DNA from: Postechiella marina
GTDB lineage: Bacteria > Bacteroidota > Bacteroidia > Flavobacteriales > Flavobacteriaceae
Length of the DNA: 64,000 nt
Assembly (NCBI RefSeq): GCF_039538365.1
Contig: NZ_BAABCA010000004.1
Span: 124,001-188,000 of the forward strand
Direction of reading: 5' to 3'
The notes beneath the pieces were generated by a model. That model did no database searches, had not been told where the DNA came from, and saw nothing but the letters and a program-made list of their open reading frames with translations. This document shows, piece after piece, positions 26,282 to 34,968 of the stretch; positions within the stretch are counted from its first letter, which is position 1; every line of letters begins with the position of its first letter. Both the position numbers and the translations under genes were made by a program.

Positions 26282-27907
26282 ATGAAAAGAAGAAATTTTA
26301 TAAAACTATCGGCTACAGCTTCTGTTATTGGGTTAACACCTTTTGAATTGCAAGCTGCTTTAAAATCTTTTATGCCTTTTGAAGATTGCCCAAACATATC
26401 TAACAGAAAATTAGTACTTATAAATTTAGCAGGCGCAAACGATGGCTTAAACACCATTATTCCTATAAGTGAATACAGTACCTACGCCAATTTAAGGCCA
26501 GATATAAAAGTACCCGAAAACGGAGCCAATAAATATATTACATTAGATGACACACTACCTAGCAACCAACAAATTGGCTTAAACCCAATACTTACTGGTT
26601 TTAAATCTATTTACGATAAAGGTTTGCTTAGAGTTATGCAATCTGTAGGGTATCCATCTCAAAATAAAAGTCATTTTAAATCTACCGATTTATATTTAAC
26701 AGGAAACGATGGAAATAGCGTACTAAATGGAGCAGAAACAGGTTGGATTGGTAGGTTTATGGAGCTTTATTATTCTGACTTATTATTAGAAACTTTTCCT
26801 TTGGCTGTAGAAATAGGCTCTAATAAAACCTCTTTAGGTTTTCATGGCGAACAAGCGCACGGTATGTCTCTAAACATAACAGGACAAGACCCTTCTGGGT
26901 TTTATAATGTTTTAAATGGTTTAGGGGGCGCACCGCCAACCAACATTCCAAATTCTGATTATGGTAAACAATTAGAGTTTATAAATAATACCGATGCCCT
27001 TTCTAACACCTATGCGCAGGCCATTTCTTCGGCTTTTAATAATGGGCAAAACGACGCCAGTTATCCTGATACAGATTTATCTAATCAATTAAAAACGGTA
27101 GCTAGATTAATAAGTGGAGATTTAGGCTCTAAAATTTATATGGTTCGTATTTCTGGATTTGATACCCATAATGCTCAAGTACAAAGTTCTGGTGATGTGC
27201 TAGGAAAACACTCTAATTTATTAGACCAATTATCTAGTGGTGTTGAAGCTTTTTTAAATGATTTAAAAAGTCAGAATTTGGCTGATGATGTTGTTGGACT
27301 AACCTTTTCTGAGTTTGGAAGAAAAGCAGCTCAAAATGGTAATTTAGGAACCGATCATGGAGAAATTGCACCTATGTTTGTTTTTGGTAATCCTGTGGCT
27401 GGAGGTGTGTCTGGAACGAATCCAGATTTAACTGAAGCTACGAGCTCTAACAATTTTCAAATTCAAACCGTACAATACGATTATCGCCAAACGTTTGGAA
27501 CATTATTACAAGATTTTTTAGGTGCAGATAGTGCCATTATTGATGCTACTTTTTTTAACCATAGTACAAATAATAGCTTTACAAACTTAAAGCTTCCCGA
27601 AATTTTAAGCGCACCATTATCTAGCGCATGTCTTACTTTAACAAACAAATTAGCCATAAAAGACGATAAAAAATGGTTATTATACCCTAATCCGTTTAAC
27701 AATGTAATTAATTTTGTAAGTGTAGAAAAAGCACCTGTACTTGCTTATAATTTATATAACTCTTCTGGTGTTTTAATTATAAGTAATAGTGCAGATTTAA
27801 TAGATGGAGCTGTATCTATTAATTTTAAAAACTTAAGCAAAGGTGTCTATATTTTCGAAATAAAAATTAACGAGAAACGAGAAATACATAAAGCCATAAA
27901 AGTTTAA
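26282..27907 (+). CDS. DUF1501 protein with Tat-like signal and T9SS sorting domain
   Basis: 541 residues. N-terminal MKRRNFIKLSATASVIGL has a twin-arginine motif (RRNFIK) and a weak hydrophobic core, so Tat export is likely. The main domain (VLINLAGANDGLNTIIP, ISGFDTHNAQ, LTFSEFGRKAAQNGNLGTDHG) is DUF1501, thought to share the alkaline phosphatase/sulfatase-like fold. From about residue 460 a type A type IX secretion sorting domain follows (LYPNPFNNVINF, LYNSSGVLI, LSKGVYIFEI). It should therefore cross the inner membrane folded and then the outer membrane by T9SS. Its DUF1800 partner lies directly upstream. Substrate unknown. Confidence 0.9.
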   Translation: MKRRNFIKLSATASVIGLTPFELQAALKSFMPFEDCPNISNRKLVLINLAGANDGLNTIIPISEYSTYANLRPDIKVPENGANKYITLDDTLPSNQQIGLNPILTGFKSIYDKGLLRVMQSVGYPSQNKSHFKSTDLYLTGNDGNSVLNGAETGWIGRFMELYYSDLLLETFPLAVEIGSNKTSLGFHGEQAHGMSLNITGQDPSGFYNVLNGLGGAPPTNIPNSDYGKQLEFINNTDALSNTYAQAISSAFNNGQNDASYPDTDLSNQLKTVARLISGDLGSKIYMVRISGFDTHNAQVQSSGDVLGKHSNLLDQLSSGVEAFLNDLKSQNLADDVVGLTFSEFGRKAAQNGNLGTDHGEIAPMFVFGNPVAGGVSGTNPDLTEATSSNNFQIQTVQYDYRQTFGTLLQDFLGADSAIIDATFFNHSTNNSFTNLKLPEILSAPLSSACLTLTNKLAIKDDKKWLLYPNPFNNVINFVSVEKAPVLAYNLYNSSGVLIISNSADLIDGAVSINFKNLSKGVYIFEIKINEKREIHKAIKV

Positions 27908-27919
27908 ATTAAAAAAATA

Positions 27920-27963
27920 AAAGCCGATAAATGTTCGAAAAAACAAGAACATTTATCGGCTTT
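27920..27963. terminator. Bidirectional terminator
   Basis: A 17-base perfect stem (AAAGCCGATAAATGTTC with its complement) and a 10-base A-rich loop lie between the convergent DUF1501 and argS genes, with A/T tracts on both sides. Confidence 0.85.
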
Positions 27964-27982
27964 ATTTAGTATAATTTTTTAA

Positions 27983-29767
27983 TTACATACGTTCTGGAAC
28001 ATGAATGCCTAAAACACTAAATGCACTTTTTATAGTAATAGCTACTTTTCTAGAAAGCTGAACTCTAAAAGATTTTTCTGTATCGTTATCGGCTCCTAAA
28101 ATAGATACATTTTGATAAAATGAGTTAAACTCTTTTACCAAGTCGTAAGTATAGTTAGCTATTAGCGCAGGACTATGCTGAGATGCAGCGTTTTGTATAA
28201 CTTCAGGAAACAACTGCAATTGCTTTATTAGTTCGCGCTCTTTATCGTGAAGTGAAACCTGTAAAGCTTCAGATGTTATTGAAGCATTTAAATCTGCTTT
28301 TCTTAAAATAGATTGAATTCTAGCATAAGTATACTGAATAAATGGACCTGTATTTCCTTGAAAATCTATAGATTCTTTCGGGTCGAATAAAATTCGTTTT
28401 TTTGGATCTACCTTTAATATATAATACTTTAAAGCTCCTAAACCAATTGTTTTATAAAGCGCTTGCTTTTCTGTTTCAGAATAACCGTCTAGCTTCCCTA
28501 ATTCTTCCGAAATTTCGCCAGCAGTTTTGGCCATTTCGTCAATTAAATCGTCTGCATCAACTACAGTACCTTCTCTACTCTTCATTTTTCCACTAGGCAA
28601 ATCTACCATACCATAACTTAAATGATATAAATTCTCTGCCCAATCGAATCCTAGTTTTTTCAGAATTAAAAACAAGACTTTAAAATGATAATCTTGCTCG
28701 TTACCAACCGTATAAACCATACCGCCAACATCTGGAAAATCTTTAATTCTTTGTATTGCAGTTCCAATATCTTGAGTCATGTATACCGCAGTACCGTCAG
28801 ATCGTTGAACTATTTTTTTATCTAATCCGTCATCTGTTAAATCACACCAAACCGACCCATCTTCTTCTTTTATAAAAACCCCCGATTTTAAACCTTCGGC
28901 TACAAATTCTTTTCCCAACAAATAGGTATTACTTTCGTAATATAAAGTATCAAAATCTACACCTAAATTTTTGTAAGATACATTAAAACCATCATATACC
29001 CAGCCATTCATTTTTTTCCAAAGCGCTACAACATTTTCATCTCCTGCTTCCCATTTTAAAAGCATTTGCTGTGCATCTAATAAAATTGGGGCACTCTTTT
29101 TTGCCTCTTCTTCTGTTTTGCCTTCTGCTATTAAATTGCTAATTTCTTTTTTATATTCTTGATCGAATTTAACATAGTAATTTCCTACTAACTTATCGCC
29201 TTTTAACCCCGAACTTTTTGGTGTTTCTCCATTTCCAAAACGTTCCCAAGCCAACATACTTTTACAAATATGAATACCACGATCGTTAATAATTTGAGTT
29301 TTATAAACCTTTTTACCAGAAGCCTTTAAAATCTCTGCTACACTGTAGCCTAAAAGGTTATTTCTAACATGGCCTAAGTGTAATGGTTTGTTAGTGTTTG
29401 GAGACGAATACTCTACCATAACCGCTTTATTATTGGCACTAGGTGTTACAAAACCAAAAGTATCGTCGTTTTTTACGGTATTAAAAAAATTAACAAAATA
29501 GCTATCTACTATTTCTATATTTAAAAATCCTTTTACAACATTAAACGCTTTTACTTCGTCTACATTATCTACTAAATAAGTACCAACTGTCTGTCCTATT
29601 TGTACAGGATTTCCCTTAACAAGGCGCAACATAGGAAATATTACTACTGTTATATCTCCTGCAAATTCTTTTCTTGTTGCTTGAAATTCTACAGTTTCTA
29701 AATTTACATTATACGAAGCTTTTATTGCTTCTTTTACTTGATTAGATAAAGTCTCTTGAAGGCTCAT
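27983..29767 (-). CDS. argS: Arginyl-tRNA synthetase
   Basis: 594 residues, a class Ia synthetase charging tRNA-Arg. An N-terminal Add-1 domain is followed by the catalytic core with HLGH (residues 130-133, the HIGH motif) and a KMSKS loop reading KMKSREGT, the degenerate form normal in many ArgRS. The C-terminal DALR anticodon-binding domain (LNASITSEALQ to GIHVPERM) is complete. Monocistronic, between a shared terminator and its own promoter element. Confidence 0.97.
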   Translation of the reverse strand: MSLQETLSNQVKEAIKASYNVNLETVEFQATRKEFAGDITVVIFPMLRLVKGNPVQIGQTVGTYLVDNVDEVKAFNVVKGFLNIEIVDSYFVNFFNTVKNDDTFGFVTPSANNKAVMVEYSSPNTNKPLHLGHVRNNLLGYSVAEILKASGKKVYKTQIINDRGIHICKSMLAWERFGNGETPKSSGLKGDKLVGNYYVKFDQEYKKEISNLIAEGKTEEEAKKSAPILLDAQQMLLKWEAGDENVVALWKKMNGWVYDGFNVSYKNLGVDFDTLYYESNTYLLGKEFVAEGLKSGVFIKEEDGSVWCDLTDDGLDKKIVQRSDGTAVYMTQDIGTAIQRIKDFPDVGGMVYTVGNEQDYHFKVLFLILKKLGFDWAENLYHLSYGMVDLPSGKMKSREGTVVDADDLIDEMAKTAGEISEELGKLDGYSETEKQALYKTIGLGALKYYILKVDPKKRILFDPKESIDFQGNTGPFIQYTYARIQSILRKADLNASITSEALQVSLHDKERELIKQLQLFPEVIQNAASQHSPALIANYTYDLVKEFNSFYQNVSILGADNDTEKSFRVQLSRKVAITIKSAFSVLGIHVPERM

Positions 29768-29789
29768 TTATAGTCGCTTTTTAAGAGAG

Positions 29790-29797
29790 CAAAGATA
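29790..29797 (-). promoter_or_regulatory. Promoter -7 element of argS
   Basis: TATCTTTG on the reverse strand matches TAnnTTTG, 22 bases before the argS ATG. No TTTG box at the expected distance. Confidence 0.45.
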
Positions 29798-30186
29798 AAA
29801 TTTTTATTAAGCTTTATTTGTAAAAAATGATTTTTATAAAGAGGGTTAATCCTCAATCTATTTTACTGCGATATAATAACAAAATACTATAACAAAAGTT
29901 GCTATTAACTTAAAAGCATGTTGTTATTCTAAGATATTTACCGTTAGTCTATTCGTCGATTTTTTAGTAAAATTTAACACCTCCTTTTAACTAATTTTTT
30001 GGCATTAAATCGCAGAAATTAGATTTTATATACTTTTTTAGTAATTTTTGTTAAATAATTGCTATGTCACACTAAAATCTAACCATTTTAAAGGGTAACA
30101 ATGTTATCAAACTCTCAAAAGCTTATCTTTAATTCCCTCATTAAGATATTCATTATTGACAGCTATAAAATGTTGTTTATTTAAAT
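29798..30186. other. Intergenic region between divergent argS and sensor kinase genes
   Basis: About 390 AT-rich bases upstream of both genes. No open frame, tRNA, clear hairpin or repeat was found. It presumably carries the promoter of the sensor kinase gene, but no match to TTTG-N19-TAnnTTTG was seen there. Confidence 0.6.
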
Positions 30187-32277
30187 ATGAGTATGAGGAA
30201 AATAATTGTTTTAATTATTCTATGCTTATCTATGAATTTTGTTTGGTCTCAAAACAAAATCATAGACAGCCTCTCTATTGAATTAGCTTACCAAAAAGCT
30301 GATTCTTTAAAGGTAGACACCTCATTATATTTAATTAAAAATCTTTATGCTGCAAAAAATTACGATAAAGCTTTAAAGTATATTATTGAAAGTGAAAAAC
30401 TGTCTAACTCGTTAAATTACCATAAAGGCATTGCAGAAATTACCTACTACAAAGCATTAATTTATGCAGAAAAAAATGATTATATAAATGCTGTTAGTGG
30501 TTACTCAAAATCTAAAGACTTGTTTAATCAATTAAACGACACTTTAAGTGTTGCTATGGTTAATAATAGTATTGGCCTTATAGAGATTAAACGCGGTAAT
30601 TACGATAAAGGACTTCAATACTCACTATCTTCTATTAAAGAATTAGAAAAAAGAGGCTTAAAAAACGATTTAAAATTAGCATACAGCAACTTAGCAGAGG
30701 CCTATTATAAAATAAAAAACTACGATAAAGCAACTCCATTTTATTTAAAGGCTTTACAAATACAAACGCAACTACAGGATAAAGAAGGAATAAATGCATC
30801 TAATCTTCATTTAGCTAAACTTTATTCTTTCTCTAAAGAACATAGAAAAGCGATTGATTATTACGAAAAAGTAATTTCGTCTTTAAATTCTAAAAGCGAT
30901 TCTGCTCGTGCAAAAATATACCCGCAATTGGGTGCCGAGTATTTAAAGTTTCATGACTATAAAAATGCGACCAAGTATTTAACTCAAGCTTACGGACTTA
31001 ATAAACGAGCAAATAACGATGCTGGTTTTTTAACAACCTTAATTAATCTAGCCGACTTAAACTTACAGCAAAGACGTGTTATTATTGCAGAGAAACAGCT
31101 GCTACAAGCAGGTGTTCTTGCCAAAAAACTAAACAATAAAGAAGAGTTATTAAGGCAGTATGAATTAATGAAAGCTATAGACTCTACCAACCGTAGATTT
31201 GACAGAGCTTTTGTTTGGCAACGCAGATATTACAGTTTAAAAGATAGCCTTGAGCGGGCAAAAGCACCAGTTAACAGCATAAATAATACTCCCGTACAAA
31301 ATTTAAACCTCGATCTAAATTTTGATAAACGTAAAAAACCAGAAAAACCAATTGCTACAACTACCATTAATAATGATGAAGAGTTGCTTGAGCTTAAAAA
31401 GAAAAATAAAAAACTTCAATTATTTACCTACATATTATTAGCTATACTTGCTTTAGTTATTACTGCGTTGTTTTTAATTTATTTTAAAAGAAACAACAAC
31501 TTGAAATATACACAAGAGTTGGAAGAAAAAAATATTAAAATTGAATTACAAAACGAAGCTTTTCTTGAACAGACTAAACACCTTGAAAATGTTAATAATG
31601 TAAAAGACAAATTGTTTTCTATAGTGTCGCACGATTTAAAAGATTCACTATCGTCTATTAATGGTTTTATAGATTTAATGAAAGATGGTTCGCTTACACG
31701 ACAAGAATTTGATAATTTAATTCCAGAATTAAGTGAAAACGCAAACAATGCCTCTTTACTTTTATTTAATCTTTTAAATTGGTCTAAATCTCAAATGCAG
31801 TCTTTAAAGCCCAACCCAAGCTTATTTGACATACAAGAGGTGTTTGAAGACAAAGTAAAACTAATAGAGCAACGTATAGAAAGTAAGGGCATTGATTTGG
31901 TAGACCATTCTTTACGCGATTTTGCTTATGCTGATAGAAGCATGTTCGAAATTGTAGTACAGAATTTGCTTGCTAATGCTTTAAAATTTTCTAAAAATGG
32001 AGATACTATTACTATTTCTAACCATATAAGTAATGGTAGCTGTATTATAAGTATTGCAGACTCTGGTGTTGGAATATCTAAGAAAAATATTGAAAAAATT
32101 TTTAAAGGTAATTCTTTTACAACCATGGGCACTAATAACGAAAAAGGTACAGGTTTAGGCCTATCTATTTGCAGAGAACTTGTAGAGTTAAATGGTGGGA
32201 AAATTTGGGTAGAAAGTACCGTTAATGTTGGCAGTACTTTTTATGTACAATTACCAAAATCTAAACCTGCAGAATAA
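30187..32277 (+). CDS. TPR-containing sensor histidine kinase
   Basis: 696 residues. A signal peptide (KIIVLIILCLSMNFVWSQ) leads to a periplasmic region with about six tetratricopeptide repeats (A.YYKALIYAEKNDYINAV, LAEAYYKIKNYDKATPFY). One transmembrane helix (about 411-434) is followed by a coiled coil and the kinase core: H-box SHDLKDSL with the phospho-acceptor His482, N-box NLLANALKFS, G1 DSGVGIS, G2 GTGLGLS. The usual Pro of the H-box (HDLRxPL) is Asp-Ser here. Start could also be the second Met (MRK). No response regulator gene is adjacent, so it is an orphan kinase. Signal unknown. Confidence 0.92.
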   Translation: MSMRKIIVLIILCLSMNFVWSQNKIIDSLSIELAYQKADSLKVDTSLYLIKNLYAAKNYDKALKYIIESEKLSNSLNYHKGIAEITYYKALIYAEKNDYINAVSGYSKSKDLFNQLNDTLSVAMVNNSIGLIEIKRGNYDKGLQYSLSSIKELEKRGLKNDLKLAYSNLAEAYYKIKNYDKATPFYLKALQIQTQLQDKEGINASNLHLAKLYSFSKEHRKAIDYYEKVISSLNSKSDSARAKIYPQLGAEYLKFHDYKNATKYLTQAYGLNKRANNDAGFLTTLINLADLNLQQRRVIIAEKQLLQAGVLAKKLNNKEELLRQYELMKAIDSTNRRFDRAFVWQRRYYSLKDSLERAKAPVNSINNTPVQNLNLDLNFDKRKKPEKPIATTTINNDEELLELKKKNKKLQLFTYILLAILALVITALFLIYFKRNNNLKYTQELEEKNIKIELQNEAFLEQTKHLENVNNVKDKLFSIVSHDLKDSLSSINGFIDLMKDGSLTRQEFDNLIPELSENANNASLLLFNLLNWSKSQMQSLKPNPSLFDIQEVFEDKVKLIEQRIESKGIDLVDHSLRDFAYADRSMFEIVVQNLLANALKFSKNGDTITISNHISNGSCIISIADSGVGISKKNIEKIFKGNSFTTMGTNNEKGTGLGLSICRELVELNGGKIWVESTVNVGSTFYVQLPKSKPAE

Positions 32278-32318
32278 TTTAATACTGCAGGCCTGTTATA
32301 TTTATAAAAAACCAAAAA

Positions 32319-33254
32319 TTAAACTTTAGGTAAAAACACTTCAGCCATCATACAGCGTGCACTACCTCCACCGCAAGCTTCAATAGTATCTAAAGAGCTT
32401 GATAAAATTTTAGTATGTTTATTTAAACTCGCAACCTGCCCCTTATTTAAAGTATTGTAAGCTGCTTGGCTCATTATTAAATATGGCTCATTATTCGCTC
32501 CTTTTACTTGAAGCATGTTACCAGCAAAGTTATTTACCTGTGCTTCAGTTATTGCTATAATTTCTTTACCATCTTCTTTTAAGTGCTTAATAACACTTTT
32601 TCTTTCCTTTTTATCATCTATGCTGTCTAAACAAATAACCGCAAAGGTTTCGCCAACACACATCATTACATTTGTATGATATATGGCTTTGCGTACTCCG
32701 CTAACAGTTTGATTAGATGTAAAAACAACAGGTGTAAACTCAAAATCTTCACAAAATTCTATAAACAAATCTTCGTCTGCTCGAGGAGATAGCGCACAAT
32801 ATGCCTTACGGTTAACACGGTCTAAAATTAAACTTCCTGTACCTTCTAGAAAAACATGTTCTGCTTCAGCACTTGTGTAATCTATAATATTATTAATTAC
32901 AAAGCCTTGCTCTTCTAGAGTAACTAATACATCTTCTCTACGTTCTAGTCTTCTATTTTCTGCAAACATGGGGTATAGCCCAACATGTCCGTTTTCGTGA
33001 AACGACACCCAGTTATTAGGAAAAATAGAATCGGGTGTATCTGTATCTTTACTATCGTTTACAACAATTACATTTACTCCAATACCTCTAAGCTTTTCTA
33101 CGTAAGCATCAAACTCTTGTTGCGCCTTTGCATTTACCGTTTCTGGCAATACATTGTCTAAAACAGTTTGATAATAATTGTTTACAGCTGTTTGCTCGTT
33201 CATCCTGAAGCTTACAGGGCGAATCATTAATATTGAATTTGTAATTTGTTGCAT
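32319..33254 (-). CDS. ctlX: Citrulline utilization hydrolase CtlX-type protein
   Basis: 311 residues of the guanidino-group modifying superfamily (arginine deiminase/amidinotransferase fold). MIRPVSFRMNEQTAVNNYYQ opens the CtlX-type family found in flavobacteria and Francisella. Active-site features: IFPNNWVSFH with substrate Asn/Asp, EGTGSLILDR (Glu), HTNVMMCVGE (His) and the catalytic Cys301 in GGGSARCMMAEVF. It should hydrolyse citrulline or a related ureido/guanidino compound in the cytosol. A promoter with both boxes is visible upstream. A second family member lies 600 bases away on the same strand. Confidence 0.85.
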   Translation of the reverse strand: MQQITNSILMIRPVSFRMNEQTAVNNYYQTVLDNVLPETVNAKAQQEFDAYVEKLRGIGVNVIVVNDSKDTDTPDSIFPNNWVSFHENGHVGLYPMFAENRRLERREDVLVTLEEQGFVINNIIDYTSAEAEHVFLEGTGSLILDRVNRKAYCALSPRADEDLFIEFCEDFEFTPVVFTSNQTVSGVRKAIYHTNVMMCVGETFAVICLDSIDDKKERKSVIKHLKEDGKEIIAITEAQVNNFAGNMLQVKGANNEPYLIMSQAAYNTLNKGQVASLNKHTKILSSSLDTIEACGGGSARCMMAEVFLPKV

Positions 33255-33272
33255 AGTAAAAATGTTATACTA

Positions 33273-33303
33273 CAAAAGTATGACTATTTAAATAATACTA
33301 CAA
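33273..33303 (-). promoter_or_regulatory. Promoter of ctlX
   Basis: On the reverse strand TTG (33301-33303), 20 bases, then TACTTTTG (33273-33280), close to the TTTG-N19-TAnnTTTG pattern. The ctlX ATG is 18 bases further on. Confidence 0.55.
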
Positions 33304-33334
33304 CCAACTGTAAAATAAAGAAAAGTATTATTGA

Positions 33335-33850
33335 GAGCTTACAAACGTAGAAGGCAAAATAGTTTATGGACTTTTAAACGATAACGTATTTAAACCTTAT
33401 AGAGACCATTTATACTTATCTATAAACGAACAAGAATTTAATCAATCTGTAGATTGGGTATATTTTAAGAGCAAAGATGCTAAAAGCAACGATTTAAAAT
33501 TAGAACTAGAATTATCCTATGCTATTTTTGATAGATTAAATTTATTATGTATAATACTCTCTTTTATTTATTAATAACAAAATAATATTTAGAACCAACG
33601 CTTTATCTAGTTTGCCATACTTTTTTTTAAGATTTAGGCATACAAAACGATATTAGCATTAGGTAAAATAATGGCTTAATATAATCTGGTATTGCTATAT
33701 TGTTAGTACTTAAGAAACAACTCTATAATAAATTTTAGTTATTCTTACAGTAATAAAAGCCAAATAACTAGCGGAATTATAAAAGAGGATTACCACTTAT
33801 TTTCTATAAACCTAAGTGTAAATGTTTTTTTTAAGCAAAAAACACCTTAA
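33335..33850 (+). pseudogene. Decayed gene, possibly an outer-membrane barrel protein
   Basis: The 600-base gap between the two guanidino enzymes is not plain spacer. A forward frame without start codon is open from 33335 to 33574 and reads protein-like sequence (VYGLLNDNVFKPYRDHLYL, DLKLELELSYAIFDRLNLL). After stops and frame changes, a second stretch ends the region (NFSYSYSNKSQITSG, HLFSINLSVNVFFK) with alternating, aromatic, strand-like residues as in the last strands of an outer-membrane barrel. In between, DLGIQNDISI appears in another frame. I read this as an eroded forward-strand gene of unknown identity. Confidence 0.4.
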
Positions 33851-33861
33851 AGCAAATTTTA

Positions 33862-34776
33862 CTAGTCTCTAATTAATGGCATTGTAGAGCAACGTAATAA
33901 GCCTTCTTGTTTGGCTATTTCTGCATAAGGTACTTCTTCTACAGTAAAACCTTGTTCTCTTAACCAAGTATTTAAACGTGTAAAATTTTGCTCAGAAATA
34001 ATAACATCTTCAGATATTGAAAACACATTACTATTCATATTATACATTTCGTCTTTTGTTATTTCGAAAATATTGTCTTCTCCAAAAAAGTCTACTAACC
34101 ACTGGTATTCTTTCTCAATCAAAAATCCGTTTTTATGAATAATAGCTTTGTCCTTTCCTATAGGCTGAAAACAACAATCTAAATGCAAAGCATTTTCTTT
34201 TGCTTGGGTGTTAGATTTTCTTAATTCGAAAGTTTTTACCGTTTTATTAGGAAACAATTCTTGTAATGCAATAACAGCATCTGTGTTTGTACGCGCTGTA
34301 ATAATATCGGGGTAGTCTTCACCAGAATAAGTCCCTATAAAAATATAATCGTTCCAAGGCATAACATCACCTCCTTCAACATGGCATTCTTCGGGTAATA
34401 ATATTCTATTTTCTTTTGCAACTTGATCCCAAACATAACGAATAGCTTCTACTTCTTTCTCTCTATCTGGTAAAATATTAGCTCTAATAATTTTATCTTC
34501 TATAACAAAGGCAATATCTCTAGAAAATATTTGATTACAGTTTTGAAGCACAGAAGGCCTATAAACGTCAACATCATATTTTTTTAAAACTGCTTCTACA
34601 GCATCCATTTCGGCAATCATGTCTGCTTCTTTGGGGTAAGTACCCGCTTTAACATGTTCAATGCTTTTAGGATCGTAACATTCTTCTACCGTCGGTGTTG
34701 GTCCACAACTTTCGGCAGTTCCAAGAATTACAGCTCGTAATCTTGATGTTTCGTTTTTTACATTTAATTTTAACAT
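33862..34776 (-). CDS. Arginine deiminase/DDAH-family hydrolase
   Basis: 304 residues of the guanidino-modifying fold, in the dimethylarginine dimethylaminohydrolase/amidinotransferase-like group. Motifs: IFSRDIAFVI, CHVEGGDVMPWND (Glu and Asp), ALHLDCCFQPIG (catalytic His) and the nucleophile Cys296 in LLRCSTMPLIRD. The catalytic Cys/His/Glu set is complete. Whether it acts on arginine, methylarginine or another guanidine cannot be told. With ctlX downstream on the same strand it could form an arginine-to-ornithine route, although a decayed gene separates them. Confidence 0.82.
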   Translation of the reverse strand: MLKLNVKNETSRLRAVILGTAESCGPTPTVEECYDPKSIEHVKAGTYPKEADMIAEMDAVEAVLKKYDVDVYRPSVLQNCNQIFSRDIAFVIEDKIIRANILPDREKEVEAIRYVWDQVAKENRILLPEECHVEGGDVMPWNDYIFIGTYSGEDYPDIITARTNTDAVIALQELFPNKTVKTFELRKSNTQAKENALHLDCCFQPIGKDKAIIHKNGFLIEKEYQWLVDFFGEDNIFEITKDEMYNMNSNVFSISEDVIISEQNFTRLNTWLREQGFTVEEVPYAEIAKQEGLLRCSTMPLIRD

Positions 34777-34911
34777 AATAGCAAATAAAATATATGAATA
34801 TTGACTAACGCTTAATAATCTTGAGAAATATTATTAAAACTTAATACTAAGACAAAACTAAGAATATTTAGTTTGATTTTGCATTATTCTTATAAATATT
34901 AAATAAAAAAT

Positions 34912-34940
34912 AAAAAAGCTTCATGAAAAAATCATGAAGC
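34912..34940 (-). terminator. Terminator of gltA
   Basis: A 9-base stem (GCTTCATGA with TCATGAAGC) and an A-rich 5-base loop; on the reverse strand it is followed by six U. Confidence 0.75.
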
Positions 34941-34968
34941 CTAAATATATTTAAAAATATCTTTTAAT

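Noticed and set aside
32266..32291. Hairpin CCTGCAG...CTGCAGG at the end of the sensor kinase gene as terminator
   Set aside because: It includes the stop codon region, has a 12-base loop and no U-run follows, so evidence for termination is weak.
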